Notes: generated by a model from the letters alone, not told the origin. A DNA stretch of 64,000 nt from Roseobacter sp. SK209-2-6 (GCF_000169455.1 NZ_AAYC01000007.1:124001-188000), one strand, 5' to 3'; shown: positions 1 to 10,022, counted from the stretch's first letter. Translations and numbers: made by a program.

Positions 1-656
1 TTTACATTCGCAAGATCGAGAGTGACGGAACGCTAAAGGACGTTTTCCTCTCTGATCGCCGCGATCCCAATAGCAGTGTGACCTATACCGGATCAGAAGC
101 CTTTTTGGTCCGTGATGGCGAAAAAACCCATCTCATCATGGTCAATGGTATGGCGCAACGCTTCACCAAAGATACACGGCGCCTCTCAACCACCAATTTC
201 TCTGATTTCTCCTATGACATCAGTGCGCTGGCCCGCAAATCCGCTGACCGATCCAGGAATATTCGTGCAATCCCCAGCCTAGAGATTCTGACCGCCCGAG
301 AACAGATCACCAATACCGATGGCTATAGTGCCGGGGCGCTGGCGGAGGAGCTGCACCTGCGCTTTGCCCGCGCATTGGTCTGCGTCACGGTTGCCCTAAT
401 TGGTTTCTCCGCTCTGATGCTTGGAACCTTTTCCAGATTTGGCGTCTGGCGGCAGGCGCTTCTGGCCTTTTTGCTGCTCATTCTGGTGGAGGGGCTACGC
501 GGTGTAGTCTCTGAACCCGTCCTCAAAGACCCGACCCTCTGGCCGCTGATCTACCTGCCTGCGGTTACCGGCCTGATCATCGCCGCTGGCTTTTTGCAGC
601 TTGCAGCTCGCCCCACCCGGATCAAGAAAATGCCTCAACCGGGAGCCGCAACATGA
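1..656 (+). CDS. lptF: LPS export permease LptF, 5' end outside the window
   Basis: This is the C-terminal part of an inner-membrane YjgP/YjgQ-family permease. With LptG and the ATPase LptB, LptF lifts lipopolysaccharide out of the inner membrane. The frame is open from base 3, before any start codon, so the gene begins outside the window. The visible part is a periplasmic jellyroll tail followed by three hydrophobic helices between about bases 355 and 615, as expected for the family C terminus. The stop overlaps the lptG start in an ATGA, which implies translational coupling. The identification rests mainly on the directly following lptG and lptD. Confidence 0.9.
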   Translation, partial: YIRKIESDGTLKDVFLSDRRDPNSSVTYTGSEAFLVRDGEKTHLIMVNGMAQRFTKDTRRLSTTNFSDFSYDISALARKSADRSRNIRAIPSLEILTAREQITNTDGYSAGALAEELHLRFARALVCVTVALIGFSALMLGTFSRFGVWRQALLAFLLLILVEGLRGVVSEPVLKDPTLWPLIYLPAVTGLIIAAGFLQLAARPTRIKKMPQPGAAT

Positions 657-1756
657 AGCTGGATCTCTATTATGCGCGGCGGTTTGCGCAGTGGTTCTTG
701 GTGATTACCGGCGTTTTGATGACATTGGTGGTTCTGATCGACCTGAGCGAGCAAATCCGCCGGTTTGATGCTTTTGATCTGAGTGCGGGCCAAATCCTGG
801 GACTTACACTGCTCAACGCGCCTGCGGCGATGAATGAATTCCTGCCCTTGATTATGATCCTGACAACGATTGTGCTTTTTGTTGGCCTCGCGCGCAGTAG
901 TGAGCTGGTGGTCACCCGCGCAATTGGGCGCTCTGGCATTCGCGCACTTGCGGCACCCGTCCTCGTAGCGGCTTTGATTGGGGTTTTGGCGGTTAGCACC
1001 CTCAACCCGATCGTTGCGGCAACGACGAACCGTTACAAAAGCCTGTCAGACAGCTACCGCACCGGTGGCCCCTCGGTCCTTTCTCTCACCGGAGAAGGGC
1101 TCTGGTTGCGACAGGGCAGCCCCAGCGGTCAATCCGTTGTCCATGCTGCCGGATATGGTGGCGGGCGTGAGGAGATCATTCTTTATGACGTCACCATCCT
1201 GACCTATGGCAAGGATTCAGGCCCTCGCACCCGGACCCAAGCGCGGAGTGCTCGACTTGAAGGCTCGGACTGGGTTTTGCAGGATGCCAAGGTCTGGCCT
1301 CTGTCTGCCTGGACCAACCCAGAGATTTCTGCAGGCGAGCATCAAGAACTGCGGATCCCCACAACCCTGACCCAGGACCGGATCCGTGACCGGTTGGATG
1401 CCTCTGACGGGATTTCGATCTATGATCTGCCACAGACAATCCGCGAGCTGGCAGAGGCGGGCTTTGCCACCAAAAAGCATGAAGTCTGGTATCAGGTTGA
1501 ACTTGCCCGCCCGTTCTTTTTGATTGCTATGGTTCTCGTCGGGGCAGCCTTCACCATGCGCCACACAAGGTTTGGTGGAACCGGCATGGCGGTGCTGACG
1601 GCAGTCCTTTTGGGGTTTGGCCTCTACTTTATCCGGAATTTTGCCCAGATCCTGGGGGAGAATGGCGAAATTCCAGTTGCACTTGCCGCTTGGGCGCCGC
1701 CTGTGGCATCAATTTTGCTGACCCTCGGTCTGCTCTTACACGCGGAGGACGGTTAA
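653..1756 (+). CDS. lptG: LPS export permease LptG
   Basis: A 367-residue YjgP/YjgQ-family permease, the partner of LptF in the LptB2FG transporter. Three N-terminal membrane helices (about residues 13-33, 58-80 and 97-120) are followed by a periplasmic domain of roughly 150 residues and three C-terminal helices from about residue 275. The length is normal for the family. It starts inside the lptF stop (ATGA), with a GGGAG ribosome-binding site upstream, and ends one base before lptD. The lptF-lptG-lptD order puts the inner-membrane pump and the outer-membrane acceptor in one transcription unit. Confidence 0.95.
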   Translation: MKLDLYYARRFAQWFLVITGVLMTLVVLIDLSEQIRRFDAFDLSAGQILGLTLLNAPAAMNEFLPLIMILTTIVLFVGLARSSELVVTRAIGRSGIRALAAPVLVAALIGVLAVSTLNPIVAATTNRYKSLSDSYRTGGPSVLSLTGEGLWLRQGSPSGQSVVHAAGYGGGREEIILYDVTILTYGKDSGPRTRTQARSARLEGSDWVLQDAKVWPLSAWTNPEISAGEHQELRIPTTLTQDRIRDRLDASDGISIYDLPQTIRELAEAGFATKKHEVWYQVELARPFFLIAMVLVGAAFTMRHTRFGGTGMAVLTAVLLGFGLYFIRNFAQILGENGEIPVALAAWAPPVASILLTLGLLLHAEDG

Positions 1757-1757
1757 T

Positions 1758-3920
1758 ATGCGCCGTGCCCTTTTGCTTTCCGTGGTCCTGCCCTGGATAG
1801 TTTTCTCTGGCCCTGTTCCGGCCCAGACACAGCCACCAGCAAGCGAAACCACCAAGCCAGCAGCCCTGGTCGCTGATCAGGTCTTTATCACCTCAGACCG
1901 TCGCCTGATTGCCAAAGGCAATGTGGAGGCTTTTCAGGCAGATATTCGCCTGCGTGCAAAGAGCATAACCTTTGATCAAACCGATGGCGCCCTTCAAATC
2001 GAAGGACCGATCCGCATTGATCAGGGCGGCGAAATCACGATTTTGGCTGATGCCGCCGAGATGGATCGTAGCCTACGCGATGGGATCTTGATGGGCGCGC
2101 GCATGGTGTTCCAGCAGCAGTTGCAGCTTTCATCTTTGCAGATGAGCCGCACCGCCGGGCGCTATACACAGCTTTATAAGACCTCGGTTACCTCCTGCCA
2201 TGTCTGCGAGGACGGTCGCCCCCCTCTCTGGCAAATTCGAGCCGAGCGCGTCATTCATGACCAATTGGAACAACAACTCTATTTCGAACATGCGCAGCTG
2301 CGCGTTCTGGATGTGCCTGTGTTCTATTTCCCGGCGGTTCGTCTGCCGGATCCGACCCTGGAACGGAGCAGCGGCTTTCTGGTTCCCTCGACGCGCACGA
2401 CCTCCAACCTTGGGACTGGCGCAAAGATCCCTTATTTCTTCACGCTTGGCCCTCACAAGGACCTGACGCTTTCGCCCTATTTGTCGCCAAAGACCCGAAC
2501 CTTGGATTGGCGCTATCGCCAGGCCTTTCACCGTGGCAATATCGAATTGAATGGTGCTTATACCCGTGATGATCTACAGCCAGGCGAAGGGCGAGGCTAT
2601 ATCTTCGCAGAGGGCAACTTCCATCTGCGAAGCGGCTACCGTTTTGAATTTGATCTTAAAACTGTTTCCGATGATGGCTATATTGCGGATTACGGCTTGC
2701 CTGACAAAGATCGATTGCGCTCAGAGATCTCTCTAACCAAAGCAGAACGAGCAAGCCTGATAAGAGCGCGCTTGATCAATTTCAAAACCCTGCGTGACAG
2801 CGAGGATCAGGAGCTTATCCCCTCCTCCATCATTGATATTTTCTACCAACGCCGTTTCTTCCCAAACCAGATTGGTGGCGAAGCGCGTACGACTTTCGAG
2901 CTCTTGGGACTTAATCGCAGTTCCGACATTCAAGGCAATCTTACCAATGCAAATGGGCGAGATCAGGCCCGGTTCACCGCCGATTTTGATTGGCGCAGAA
3001 ACTGGATTTTTGCCGGCGGCACGGAGCTGAAATGGGAAATCGGTGCAGCTGCCGATGGGTTCATTACCTATGATGATGCCTTTTTCTCGGAATATGCCAC
3101 ACGCGTTACACCACGCAGCGCCTTGACTCTGCGGCGACCTATGACCCGAAGAGAGGCATCTGGCGCAACCCAGCATCTTGAGCCAATTCTTCAGCTTGGC
3201 TGGAGCAATTCCTCCGGCGACACAACCGCCAGCGAGGAAAGCGATTTTGTCGAGTTCGACCAGGGCAATTTGCTGTCGCTCTCTCGTTTCCCTGCCTCGG
3301 ATGCACGTGAAGACGGGGTTGCCCTGGCCTATGGATTCAATTGGGCACGCTTTGCCCCCAGCGGCTGGCAAGCGGCGGCCAGCATCGGCCAAGTTATACG
3401 TCAGGACGCTGATACACGCTTTACCAAAAGCTCTGGCCTGAGCGACACAGCGTCTGACCTGCTGTTGGCGGGCCAGATCAAGTTCAACAACGAGCTGGCC
3501 CTCTCGGCTCGTGGGCTGCTCAATGATTCAATCAACTTTTCAAAAGCCGAAGTGAGAGGCGATTGGAAACGCGATGACCTTTCCTTGACCGGCAGCTATC
3601 TCTGGTTGGGCAGCGATCCCGCAGAAGGTCGCAGTAGCGAAACCTCTGAGGTCTGGGTTGATGGCTCTTATGAGATCTCCCCCAGTTGGAAAGCCAGCGC
3701 CAATCTGCGCTATGATATTTCCGATGCCCGCGCCACACGAGCAGGCCTGGGCCTCGCCTATAGCAATGAATGCGTTACGGTCGACCTTTCGGTCAACCGC
3801 CGCTATACCTCAACAACAAGTGTTGATCCCTCGACAGATTTTGGATTTACCATCTCTCTGAACGGGTTCTCCGTAAACAACGGCAGCAAACAGTACAGGC
3901 GATCATGCAGAAATTCCTGA
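1758..3920 (+). CDS. lptD: LPS-assembly outer membrane protein LptD
   Basis: A 720-residue outer-membrane protein that inserts LPS into the outer leaflet. A signal peptide covers about residues 1-23. An OstA/LptA-like jellyroll follows at about 35-145, and then a long C-terminal region rich in alternating polar and aromatic residues, as expected for a beta barrel. A CHVC pair near residue 148 and cysteines near 671 and 717 are candidates for the inter-domain disulfides known in LptD. It follows lptG by one base, and its 3' end overlaps the next gene by 16 bases. That next gene is a SurA-type chaperone, a protein that in other bacteria helps LptD fold. Confidence 0.93.
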   Translation: MRRALLLSVVLPWIVFSGPVPAQTQPPASETTKPAALVADQVFITSDRRLIAKGNVEAFQADIRLRAKSITFDQTDGALQIEGPIRIDQGGEITILADAAEMDRSLRDGILMGARMVFQQQLQLSSLQMSRTAGRYTQLYKTSVTSCHVCEDGRPPLWQIRAERVIHDQLEQQLYFEHAQLRVLDVPVFYFPAVRLPDPTLERSSGFLVPSTRTTSNLGTGAKIPYFFTLGPHKDLTLSPYLSPKTRTLDWRYRQAFHRGNIELNGAYTRDDLQPGEGRGYIFAEGNFHLRSGYRFEFDLKTVSDDGYIADYGLPDKDRLRSEISLTKAERASLIRARLINFKTLRDSEDQELIPSSIIDIFYQRRFFPNQIGGEARTTFELLGLNRSSDIQGNLTNANGRDQARFTADFDWRRNWIFAGGTELKWEIGAAADGFITYDDAFFSEYATRVTPRSALTLRRPMTRREASGATQHLEPILQLGWSNSSGDTTASEESDFVEFDQGNLLSLSRFPASDAREDGVALAYGFNWARFAPSGWQAAASIGQVIRQDADTRFTKSSGLSDTASDLLLAGQIKFNNELALSARGLLNDSINFSKAEVRGDWKRDDLSLTGSYLWLGSDPAEGRSSETSEVWVDGSYEISPSWKASANLRYDISDARATRAGLGLAYSNECVTVDLSVNRRYTSTTSVDPSTDFGFTISLNGFSVNNGSKQYRRSCRNS

Positions 3921-5185
3921 CCACAGTCTCCTCCGCGTCTCTGATCCGGCATGCAATGCACAAATTTTCCGTATCGGCTCGGCTCCTAGGCGCTGCCTTT
4001 GCTCTGACCTTCGGGCTTGGGTTTGCGCCATCACTTGAAGCCCAAAGCCTTTTTGCACCTGCAATTACTGTAGATAGTGCTGTCATTACCAATTATGAGC
4101 TCGACCAACGTGAGCGGTTCATGGCCCTGTTGCGGACCCCTGGGGATATCGCTGAAAAAGCGCGGGAAGAATTGATCGATGATCGGCTGAAGCTTGCCAT
4201 ACTTGACGAGTTTGGCATTGAAGTCGACGACGAAGAAATCAAACAGGGCATGACGGAGCTTGCCGGGCGGGCAAATCTCTCTCTGGAAGAGTTCCTGGGA
4301 GTGCTGAGGCAAAATGGCATCGCCCCCGAGACCGTGCGTGACTTGACCAGGGTTGGCATCAGTTGGCGCAACTTCCTGGGCGCTCGCTATTTGTCTCAGG
4401 CACGTCCGACTGAAGAAGAAATCGACCGTGCCATGGGCCAAGCGGGCTCTGGCGGGGTTCAGGTTCTGCTGTCAGAGTTGATCGTTCCGATCAATGAGCA
4501 AAATGCCAGCCAAGTTGAGCAGTTCATTCAACAAGTCGGCAAGCTGAAAAGCTATGACGCCTTCTCCTCTGCTGCGACTCAATACTCTGCTGCGGACAGC
4601 CGCAACAACGGCGGCCGCCTGCCTTGGATGAATCTCACGAAACTCCCTCCGCAGCTTCAAGCAGTTGTTTTGGAACTCGATCTTGGTGAAATCACCGAAC
4701 CCGTGCCGTTGCAGGGGGCCGTTGCCCTGTTCCAGATGCGCGGGTTGCGGGAAATTGTTGGCGGTACCCAGCGCTATGCCGCCATCGAATATGCAGCCTA
4801 TTACATCCCTGGTGGGCGCAGCCCAGAGGCCCTGGCCGAGGGGCAGAAGATCATCAACCAGGTTGATACCTGTGATGATTTTTACGGCATCGCCCAGGGT
4901 CAGGACCCTTCTGTGCTGGACCGCCAGAGCCTGGTACCTGGGGAGATTCCGCGCGATATCGGTATCGAACTGGCTAAACTGGACCCCAATGAGACCTCTC
5001 TGACCTTGACCCGAAATGAGGGCCAAACCCTGATGCTGCTCATGCTCTGTGGCCGCACAGCGGAGCTCGGTGAGGGTCAGTCCCGTGAGACAGTGGCAAA
5101 TGCGTTGACCCAACAGCGGATCAACTCCTACTCGCAAAGCCTGCTCAATCAGCTGCGCGCCGATGCGCGGATTGTTGAAAAATGA
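3905..5185 (+). CDS. surA: SurA-type periplasmic chaperone / peptidyl-prolyl isomerase
   Basis: A 426-residue periplasmic chaperone for outer-membrane proteins. A signal sequence lies at about residues 18-47, ending in an LEAQS cleavage region. A SurA N-terminal helical domain follows at about 50-165, then a parvulin-type (PpiC/rotamase) region at about 180-285. The first ATG lies within the lptD coding region. An ATG at 3956 would give a shorter and equally plausible signal peptide, so the start is uncertain. The stop overlaps pdxA in an ATGA. The lptD-surA-pdxA-rsmA order matches the classic surA-pdxA-ksgA arrangement of proteobacteria. Confidence 0.88.
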   Translation: MQKFLTTVSSASLIRHAMHKFSVSARLLGAAFALTFGLGFAPSLEAQSLFAPAITVDSAVITNYELDQRERFMALLRTPGDIAEKAREELIDDRLKLAILDEFGIEVDDEEIKQGMTELAGRANLSLEEFLGVLRQNGIAPETVRDLTRVGISWRNFLGARYLSQARPTEEEIDRAMGQAGSGGVQVLLSELIVPINEQNASQVEQFIQQVGKLKSYDAFSSAATQYSAADSRNNGGRLPWMNLTKLPPQLQAVVLELDLGEITEPVPLQGAVALFQMRGLREIVGGTQRYAAIEYAAYYIPGGRSPEALAEGQKIINQVDTCDDFYGIAQGQDPSVLDRQSLVPGEIPRDIGIELAKLDPNETSLTLTRNEGQTLMLLMLCGRTAELGEGQSRETVANALTQQRINSYSQSLLNQLRADARIVEK

Positions 5186-6156
5186 CAGGTCCCAAAGCGC
5201 CTATCGCGCTGAGCTGCGGCGAACCTGCTGGCATCGGGCCAGAGATCGCCGCTCTGGCCTGGATGGAACTGCGGCAGGATTGCCCCTTTGTCTGGATCGG
5301 TGATCCGCGCCACCTGCCCGCCGGTGTGCCCATCACAGAGATCTCAGACCCTTCCCAGGCCGCATCCGTTGTTGCCAAATCCATGCCGGTTCTCCCCCTC
5401 AGCTTTGCGGGCAATGCCGAAAAAGGCGTAGCCGACCCGCGCAATGCCGCCGGGGTCATCCGCGCGATAGAGACTGCGGTAGATCTGGTGCAAGACGGCA
5501 AAGCCTCAGCGGTCTGCACCGCACCGATCCACAAAAAGGCGCTGATCGATGGTGCGGGTTTTGCCTTTCCCGGCCATACGGAGTTTCTGGCCCATCTCGC
5601 AGGTGGGTCCCAGGTGGTGATGATGCTGGCCAGCCCACAGCTGCGCGTGGTGCCTGCGACAATCCATATCGCCCTCTCTGAGGTGCCCAAGAAGCTGACG
5701 CCGGATCTTCTGCGCAATGTCACTGCAATCACGGCTGAGGGATTGAAGACCCAATTCTCCATTCCCTCCCCGCGTATCGCCATTGCAGGCCTTAACCCTC
5801 ATGCGGGCGAAGGTGGTGCCATGGGGCAGGAAGAGCTGGATTGGATCACAGATCTCATCAGAACACTGCGCGGCGAAGGGCTGGATGTTACCGGCCCGCA
5901 TCCCGCTGATACCTTGTTTCACGCCGCGGCGCGCAAATCCTATGATGCCGCGATCTGCATGTATCACGATCAGGCGCTGATCCCGATCAAGACCTTGGAT
6001 TTCGACCGTGGGGTCAATGTCACCCTAGGCCTGCCCTTTATCCGCACCTCTCCGGATCACGGCACTGCCTTTGACATCGCGGGCACCGGCAAGGCGAGCC
6101 CTTTCAGCCTGATCGAAGCGCTTTTGCTGGCCCGGAGCATGGCAGCAGGTTCTTGA
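5182..6156 (+). CDS. pdxA: 4-hydroxythreonine-4-phosphate dehydrogenase
   Basis: A 324-residue NAD-dependent enzyme of the DXP-dependent pyridoxal phosphate pathway. It oxidises 4-phosphohydroxy-threonine, and the product feeds PdxJ. Family signatures are visible: GEPAGIGPE near the N terminus, metal-ligand histidines in PGHTEF (about residue 132), LNPHAGEGG (about 205) and MYHDQAL (about 260), and RTSPDHGTAFD near the C terminus. Its start codon overlaps the surA stop by 4 bases. About 90 bases separate it from rsmA. Confidence 0.96.
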   Translation: MTGPKAPIALSCGEPAGIGPEIAALAWMELRQDCPFVWIGDPRHLPAGVPITEISDPSQAASVVAKSMPVLPLSFAGNAEKGVADPRNAAGVIRAIETAVDLVQDGKASAVCTAPIHKKALIDGAGFAFPGHTEFLAHLAGGSQVVMMLASPQLRVVPATIHIALSEVPKKLTPDLLRNVTAITAEGLKTQFSIPSPRIAIAGLNPHAGEGGAMGQEELDWITDLIRTLRGEGLDVTGPHPADTLFHAAARKSYDAAICMYHDQALIPIKTLDFDRGVNVTLGLPFIRTSPDHGTAFDIAGTGKASPFSLIEALLLARSMAAGS

Positions 6157-6246
6157 CCCTGTGCACCCCACTGCCTATTGCGGCCCTAACTTAACTCAAC
6201 CCAGTGGCGCTTCCCGGTGGCGCTTCTGGCGCTGCGGAGCGTGACC

Positions 6247-7092
6247 ATGAGCACCATCGACAACCTGCCCCCTCTGCGTGAGGTGATCGAAACCCATCAG
6301 CTTTCGGCCCGCAAATCGCTGGGGCAGAACTTTCTGCTGGATCTGAACCTGACCGCAAAGATTGCCCGTCAGGCCGGTGATCTGAGCGAATGCGACGTGC
6401 TGGAAATCGGCCCCGGCCCCGGCGGGCTTACGCGCGGCCTTCTGGCCGAAGGTGCGCGCCGGGTTCTTGCGGTCGAAAAAGACGCCCGCTGCATGCCTGC
6501 CCTCGCCGAGATCTCTACAGCCTATCCGGGGCAACTGGAGGTAATCAACGGCGATGCGCTGGAGGTAGACGCTCTGGCGCATCTGACCCCTCCGGTGCGC
6601 ATTGCAGCCAACCTGCCTTATAATGTTGGCACAGAACTGCTGGTACGCTGGTTGACACCAAAGGAATGGCCGCCCTTCTGGCAGAGCCTCACCCTGATGT
6701 TCCAACGTGAAGTGGCCGAGCGCATCGTGGCGCAGCCGGGCTCAAAGGCCTACGGCCGCCTGGCATTGCTGGCCCAGTGGCGCGCCGATGCCCGTATTGT
6801 GCTTGCTCTGCCACCAGAGGCCTTTAGCCCACCACCAAAGGTCCATAGCGCGGTTGTGCATCTTACCGCCCTTGCGGAACCTCGATATCCTGCTGATGCG
6901 GCGACCCTGTCGCGGGTGATCGCTGCCGCCTTTAACCAGCGCCGCAAGATGCTGCGCGCCAGCCTGAAAAGTGTCGCGCCGAACATCGAAGACCATCTAA
7001 TCGCCGCTGGCATCAAGCCCACCGAACGCGCAGAGCAAGTGAGCCTGGAAGAATTCTGCGCCCTGGCGCGCAGCCTGAAACCACTAGAGTAG
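6247..7092 (+). CDS. rsmA: 16S rRNA (adenine(1518)-N(6)/adenine(1519)-N(6))-dimethyltransferase
   Basis: A 281-residue KsgA/RsmA methyltransferase that dimethylates two adenines near the 3' end of 16S rRNA during small-subunit maturation. It has the GQNFLLD entry motif (about residues 26-32), the SAM-binding EIGPGPGG (about 53-60) and the catalytic NLPYN (about 122-126), then a C-terminal helical domain. The ATG at 6247 is chosen over an upstream in-frame codon at 6217 because a GGAG sits 7 bases before it and the family N terminus begins there. It ends the lpt-sur-pdx-rsm run. Confidence 0.95.
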   Translation: MSTIDNLPPLREVIETHQLSARKSLGQNFLLDLNLTAKIARQAGDLSECDVLEIGPGPGGLTRGLLAEGARRVLAVEKDARCMPALAEISTAYPGQLEVINGDALEVDALAHLTPPVRIAANLPYNVGTELLVRWLTPKEWPPFWQSLTLMFQREVAERIVAQPGSKAYGRLALLAQWRADARIVLALPPEAFSPPPKVHSAVVHLTALAEPRYPADAATLSRVIAAAFNQRRKMLRASLKSVAPNIEDHLIAAGIKPTERAEQVSLEEFCALARSLKPLE

Positions 7093-7155
7093 ACCACCAG
7101 AGTAGAACTGCGGGTAGGTCCACTGGATGTGAACCAATGGGCAGGTGATCCGTTC

Positions 7156-8043
7156 TCAGTCCAGATCTTCCCATTTAAAGGCATTCCCCGCAGCAGAGAC
7201 CCGACCCAGAGAGGGAAGCGCAAAATGGTGACCCAGAACCAGGCATCCGCTTTCTGCGGCCTGCTCTAGCAAAGAAATTCGCGAGGTAACGGCGCTCTCT
7301 GCGTCATGGTCATACTTGAAATGCCATTCCGGGTGCTGACATTGTGCGGTGGTATGAAGAGCATCCCCTGTGATCAGCGCCGTCTTTCCGCCGCTTTCGA
7401 TCCGAACAGAAACGTGCCCAGGTGTATGTCCAGGGGTCGGGATCAAGGTAATGCAATCTCCCAGCCGATGGCCCTCTAACACCAGTTCTGTTTGTCCCGC
7501 CTCGATGACCGGCAGGATGCTTTCCTTATAGGTATCGCTGTCACGTCCGCGCTGCAGCTCTTCGTCCGCCCTGGGCATGAGGTACTGGGCATTGGCAAAT
7601 GTCGGCACCCAACGTCCATCTTGCAACCTGGTGTTCCAGCCTATGTGATCCGCGTGCAGATGGGTGCAAAGCACATAATCCACATCAGCCGTAGTCAGCC
7701 CCGCCGCTGCCAGGGCGGACAGGAACCGGGTGTCAGATCGACCATGCCACTCCGGATCATCTGGATGGGTCTTATGGTTTCCGACACAGCTATCCACCAG
7801 GATATTGTGAGAGGGGGATTTCAGCAAAAAACCCTGTATCGGCAGAATCAATTTGCCAGAGGTTGGGCATAGACTATTCGGCACCAACTCCTCTATCCGC
7901 GCCCCAACCTCGGGTCCTGCCGTTGGAAACAGCTCTTCCGGCCTGAGGAAAGGACCATGGATTTCGAGCAACCTCCAAACTTCAACATCTCCAATTTTGC
8001 AAAGCACTTTAGCAATTCCTCTTACTAAAAAGTTCACCGGCAC
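7156..8043 (-). CDS. MBL-fold metallo-hydrolase
   Basis: A 295-residue metallo-beta-lactamase-fold hydrolase. The zinc-binding signature THLHADHIGW is at about residue 125, followed by TPGHTPGHV, a TGDALH aspartate motif and a C-terminal GHHF histidine. It resembles the quorum-quenching lactonase and other small-ester hydrolase branches of the superfamily, but the substrate cannot be read from sequence. The start is a GTG with a weak ribosome-binding site and could lie further in. No signal peptide is evident. It stands alone, convergent with rsmA, with the DUF4167 gene upstream on the same strand beyond a terminator. Confidence 0.8.
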   Translation of the reverse strand: MPVNFLVRGIAKVLCKIGDVEVWRLLEIHGPFLRPEELFPTAGPEVGARIEELVPNSLCPTSGKLILPIQGFLLKSPSHNILVDSCVGNHKTHPDDPEWHGRSDTRFLSALAAAGLTTADVDYVLCTHLHADHIGWNTRLQDGRWVPTFANAQYLMPRADEELQRGRDSDTYKESILPVIEAGQTELVLEGHRLGDCITLIPTPGHTPGHVSVRIESGGKTALITGDALHTTAQCQHPEWHFKYDHDAESAVTSRISLLEQAAESGCLVLGHHFALPSLGRVSAAGNAFKWEDLD

Positions 8044-8113
8044 CAGGCTCGGCAGACCTTTGGGCGAAGCTTCAGTCTCTTCTCAAATTGAGCACAACAC
8101 TCGCTCCAAAGGC

Positions 8114-8149
8114 AAAAAAAACCCGCCAGTCGAAGACAGGCGGGTTTTT
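8114..8149 (-). terminator. Rho-independent terminator after the DUF4167 gene
   Basis: An 11-bp stem (AAAAACCCGCC, 8117-8127, with GGCGGGTTTTT, 8139-8149) is followed on the minus strand by a run of eight T. It lies just past the end of the DUF4167 gene. The A/T flanks on both sides would also let it work in the other direction. Confidence 0.85.
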
Positions 8150-8164
8150 CTATTGTCACCGAGA

Positions 8165-8929
8165 TTATTCCGCGGCCTCGGGCGCGTCGGGCGTATCCTC
8201 CGCCTTGGGTTTTGGTTTGGGCTTGGCCCTTGCGCGCGGCTTGGCCTTGGGCTTGGCCTCCTTTGCCGCTGCCTCACCTTCGGTCGAGGCCTCTGAAGCT
8301 GCCGGGGTATCCCCCTCTGTAGCCGGAGTTGCCTCTGCAGCCTCAACCGGCTTTGGAGGCGCCTTGCGTGCGCGAGGCTTGCGAGGAGCGGGTGCTTTTT
8401 TCGCAGGGTTCACTTCCTGCTTGCTCTCTGGTGTTTCCACCAGGCCGCTGCTGGTATCGCCATTTCCGGCATCACGCGGGTCAATGACATCCGGCTGGGG
8501 CGCCTCTGCAGGATCCTGAGCAGCAGCAGGAGCCGCCGCAGGCTGCGGTTGCTCAGCAGCGGCTGCCTGTTTGGCGGTAGCTTCCCGCTCCTGGCGCTCA
8601 AGCCGCTCTGCGCGTTCTCGGTCGCGCTCTGCCTGGCGTTCGCGGTTCTGACGCTCCTGCTCTTCACGGCGCGCATCGATCTCTCGCTGAGCTTCAGTCA
8701 ACATGCGCAGATAATGCTCTGCGTGCTGCTGGAAGTTCTCAGTGGCAACTCGGTCATTGCTCAGCTGTGCATCGCGGGCAAGCTGGTTGTATTTATCAAT
8801 GATCTGCTGCGGCGTGCCACGCACCTTACCCTCTGGGCCGGAGCTGTCGAAGACGCGGTTAACTACATTGGCCCCATTGGGGCGATTCCGGTTCGACTTG
8901 GAACGCGAACGTGATTTTGACGATCTCAT
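8165..8929 (-). CDS. DUF4167 domain protein with Ala/Pro/Lys-rich tail
   Basis: A 254-residue protein. The N-terminal third is strongly basic (runs of RSSKSRSRSK) and then matches the DUF4167 pattern: VFDSSGPEGKVRGT, then a helical stretch around QQHAEHYLRML. Residues from about 85 are charged coiled-coil-like, and then A/P/E/K-rich low complexity to the end. DUF4167 proteins are common in alphaproteobacteria, and the basic N terminus suggests nucleic-acid binding, but no function is established here. It follows prfA and prmC on the same strand, an arrangement often seen in this class. Confidence 0.85.
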   Translation of the reverse strand: MRSSKSRSRSKSNRNRPNGANVVNRVFDSSGPEGKVRGTPQQIIDKYNQLARDAQLSNDRVATENFQQHAEHYLRMLTEAQREIDARREEQERQNRERQAERDRERAERLERQEREATAKQAAAAEQPQPAAAPAAAQDPAEAPQPDVIDPRDAGNGDTSSGLVETPESKQEVNPAKKAPAPRKPRARKAPPKPVEAAEATPATEGDTPAASEASTEGEAAAKEAKPKAKPRARAKPKPKPKAEDTPDAPEAAE

Positions 8930-9116
8930 ATGCCTAACGTCAGCCTTAATTCCGTTTGTAGCGGGTCAATTCCTCTGCGCCATCGCGTCAGGTGACCAAC
9001 TATTTTTTGGGCTTGGTGTCGCTGGGAGGTAGAAGAACCTCGCCCTGGTTGGAAGCGACAACTTGAGTAACCATTTTCCCCTGCTTCAAACAAGGGGGCC
9101 AGAGCCTTTTTTGAGT

Positions 9117-9154
9117 GTTTTTCTTTAGAAAACGCAAATTTTTTAAAGAAAAAC
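9117..9154. repeat. AT-rich inverted repeat downstream of prmC
   Basis: GTTTTTCTTTA (9117-9127) and TAAAGAAAAAC (9144-9154) form a perfect 11-bp inverted repeat with a 16-base spacer, in an otherwise GC-rich region between prmC and the DUF4167 gene. It could form a hairpin in the prmC mRNA or be a protein-binding site for the DUF4167 promoter. No standard terminator structure is seen here. Confidence 0.55.
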
Positions 9155-9158
9155 GGGT

Positions 9159-10022
9159 TCAAAGCGGGTTTTGAGCCACGACAACCCGGTCCCGCCCGTC
9201 CAAATCCGGCAATACCCGGATTTCAAGCAGCCCGGCTTCCGCCAGCAGTGCTGTGACGTCACGCCCCTGACTTGGTCCGATTTCCAGAAGGAGGCGCCCA
9301 CCCGGCAAGAGATGTTCGCGAACACTGGCAGCGATCTGCCGGTATGCCCCCAACCCATCCCCGCCATCCGTCAGTGCCATTTCAGGCTCGTGACTGCGCA
9401 CCTCCGGGGAGAGATCCTGCATTTCAGGCAGCGCAATATAAGGCGGGTTGGACACCACCAGATCAAACTGCCCCGTAACATTCGAAAACCAGTCAGACTG
9501 CTGAATATCAATCCGTTCTTCGACCCGGTGCAAAACCGCATTGGCGCTGGCCTGCAGGCAGGCAGCCTCACTCAGGTCCACCCCAAACCCCGAGGCCTTG
9601 GGCTGCTCTGCGAGCAGGGTGACCAAGATACAGCCAGAGCCCAGCCCCAGATCCAAAACCCGTTCAAAGGGCTGCGCAAGTGCTGCTTCGATCAGGCATT
9701 CCGTCTCTGGACGCGGATCAAGGACATCTCCCGAAACCTTGAACCGGCGACCGTAAAACTCACGTTCGCCGATCAGATGTGAAACCGGCACCCGAATTGC
9801 GCGTAGCGAAATCAGCTGCTCGTAGCGCTCAGCCACCTCCGGCTCCAATTCCTCAGGCGCGATGAGGGTCACCCGGCTGGCTTCGATCCGGGCGGCATGG
9901 GCCAAGAGGATACGGGCGTCACGGGCAGGATCTTCAACGCCTGCGGCCCGCAACCGCGCCGCCGCAGCTGCCATCGCCTGGGCAGCTGTTCCGCCGCTAT
10001 ATCCTGCTCCCGGGGCGCTCAT
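9159..10022 (-). CDS. prmC: Peptide chain release factor N(5)-glutamine methyltransferase
   Basis: A 287-residue SAM-dependent methyltransferase that methylates the glutamine of the GGQ motif in release factors, raising termination efficiency. An N-terminal helical domain (about residues 1-95) is followed by a Rossmann methyltransferase core with a SAM-binding motif (DLGLGSGC, about residue 120) and the substrate-amide motif NPPY (about 190). Its start overlaps the prfA stop by 4 bases, so the enzyme is translationally coupled to its substrate. Confidence 0.95.
   Translation of the reverse strand: MSAPGAGYSGGTAAQAMAAAAARLRAAGVEDPARDARILLAHAARIEASRVTLIAPEELEPEVAERYEQLISLRAIRVPVSHLIGEREFYGRRFKVSGDVLDPRPETECLIEAALAQPFERVLDLGLGSGCILVTLLAEQPKASGFGVDLSEAACLQASANAVLHRVEERIDIQQSDWFSNVTGQFDLVVSNPPYIALPEMQDLSPEVRSHEPEMALTDGGDGLGAYRQIAASVREHLLPGGRLLLEIGPSQGRDVTALLAEAGLLEIRVLPDLDGRDRVVVAQNPL

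Noticed and set aside
8926-9162. A 78-codon minus-strand frame between prmC and the DUF4167 gene.
   Set aside because: It spans an AT-rich inverted repeat and has no recognisable domain or good start.
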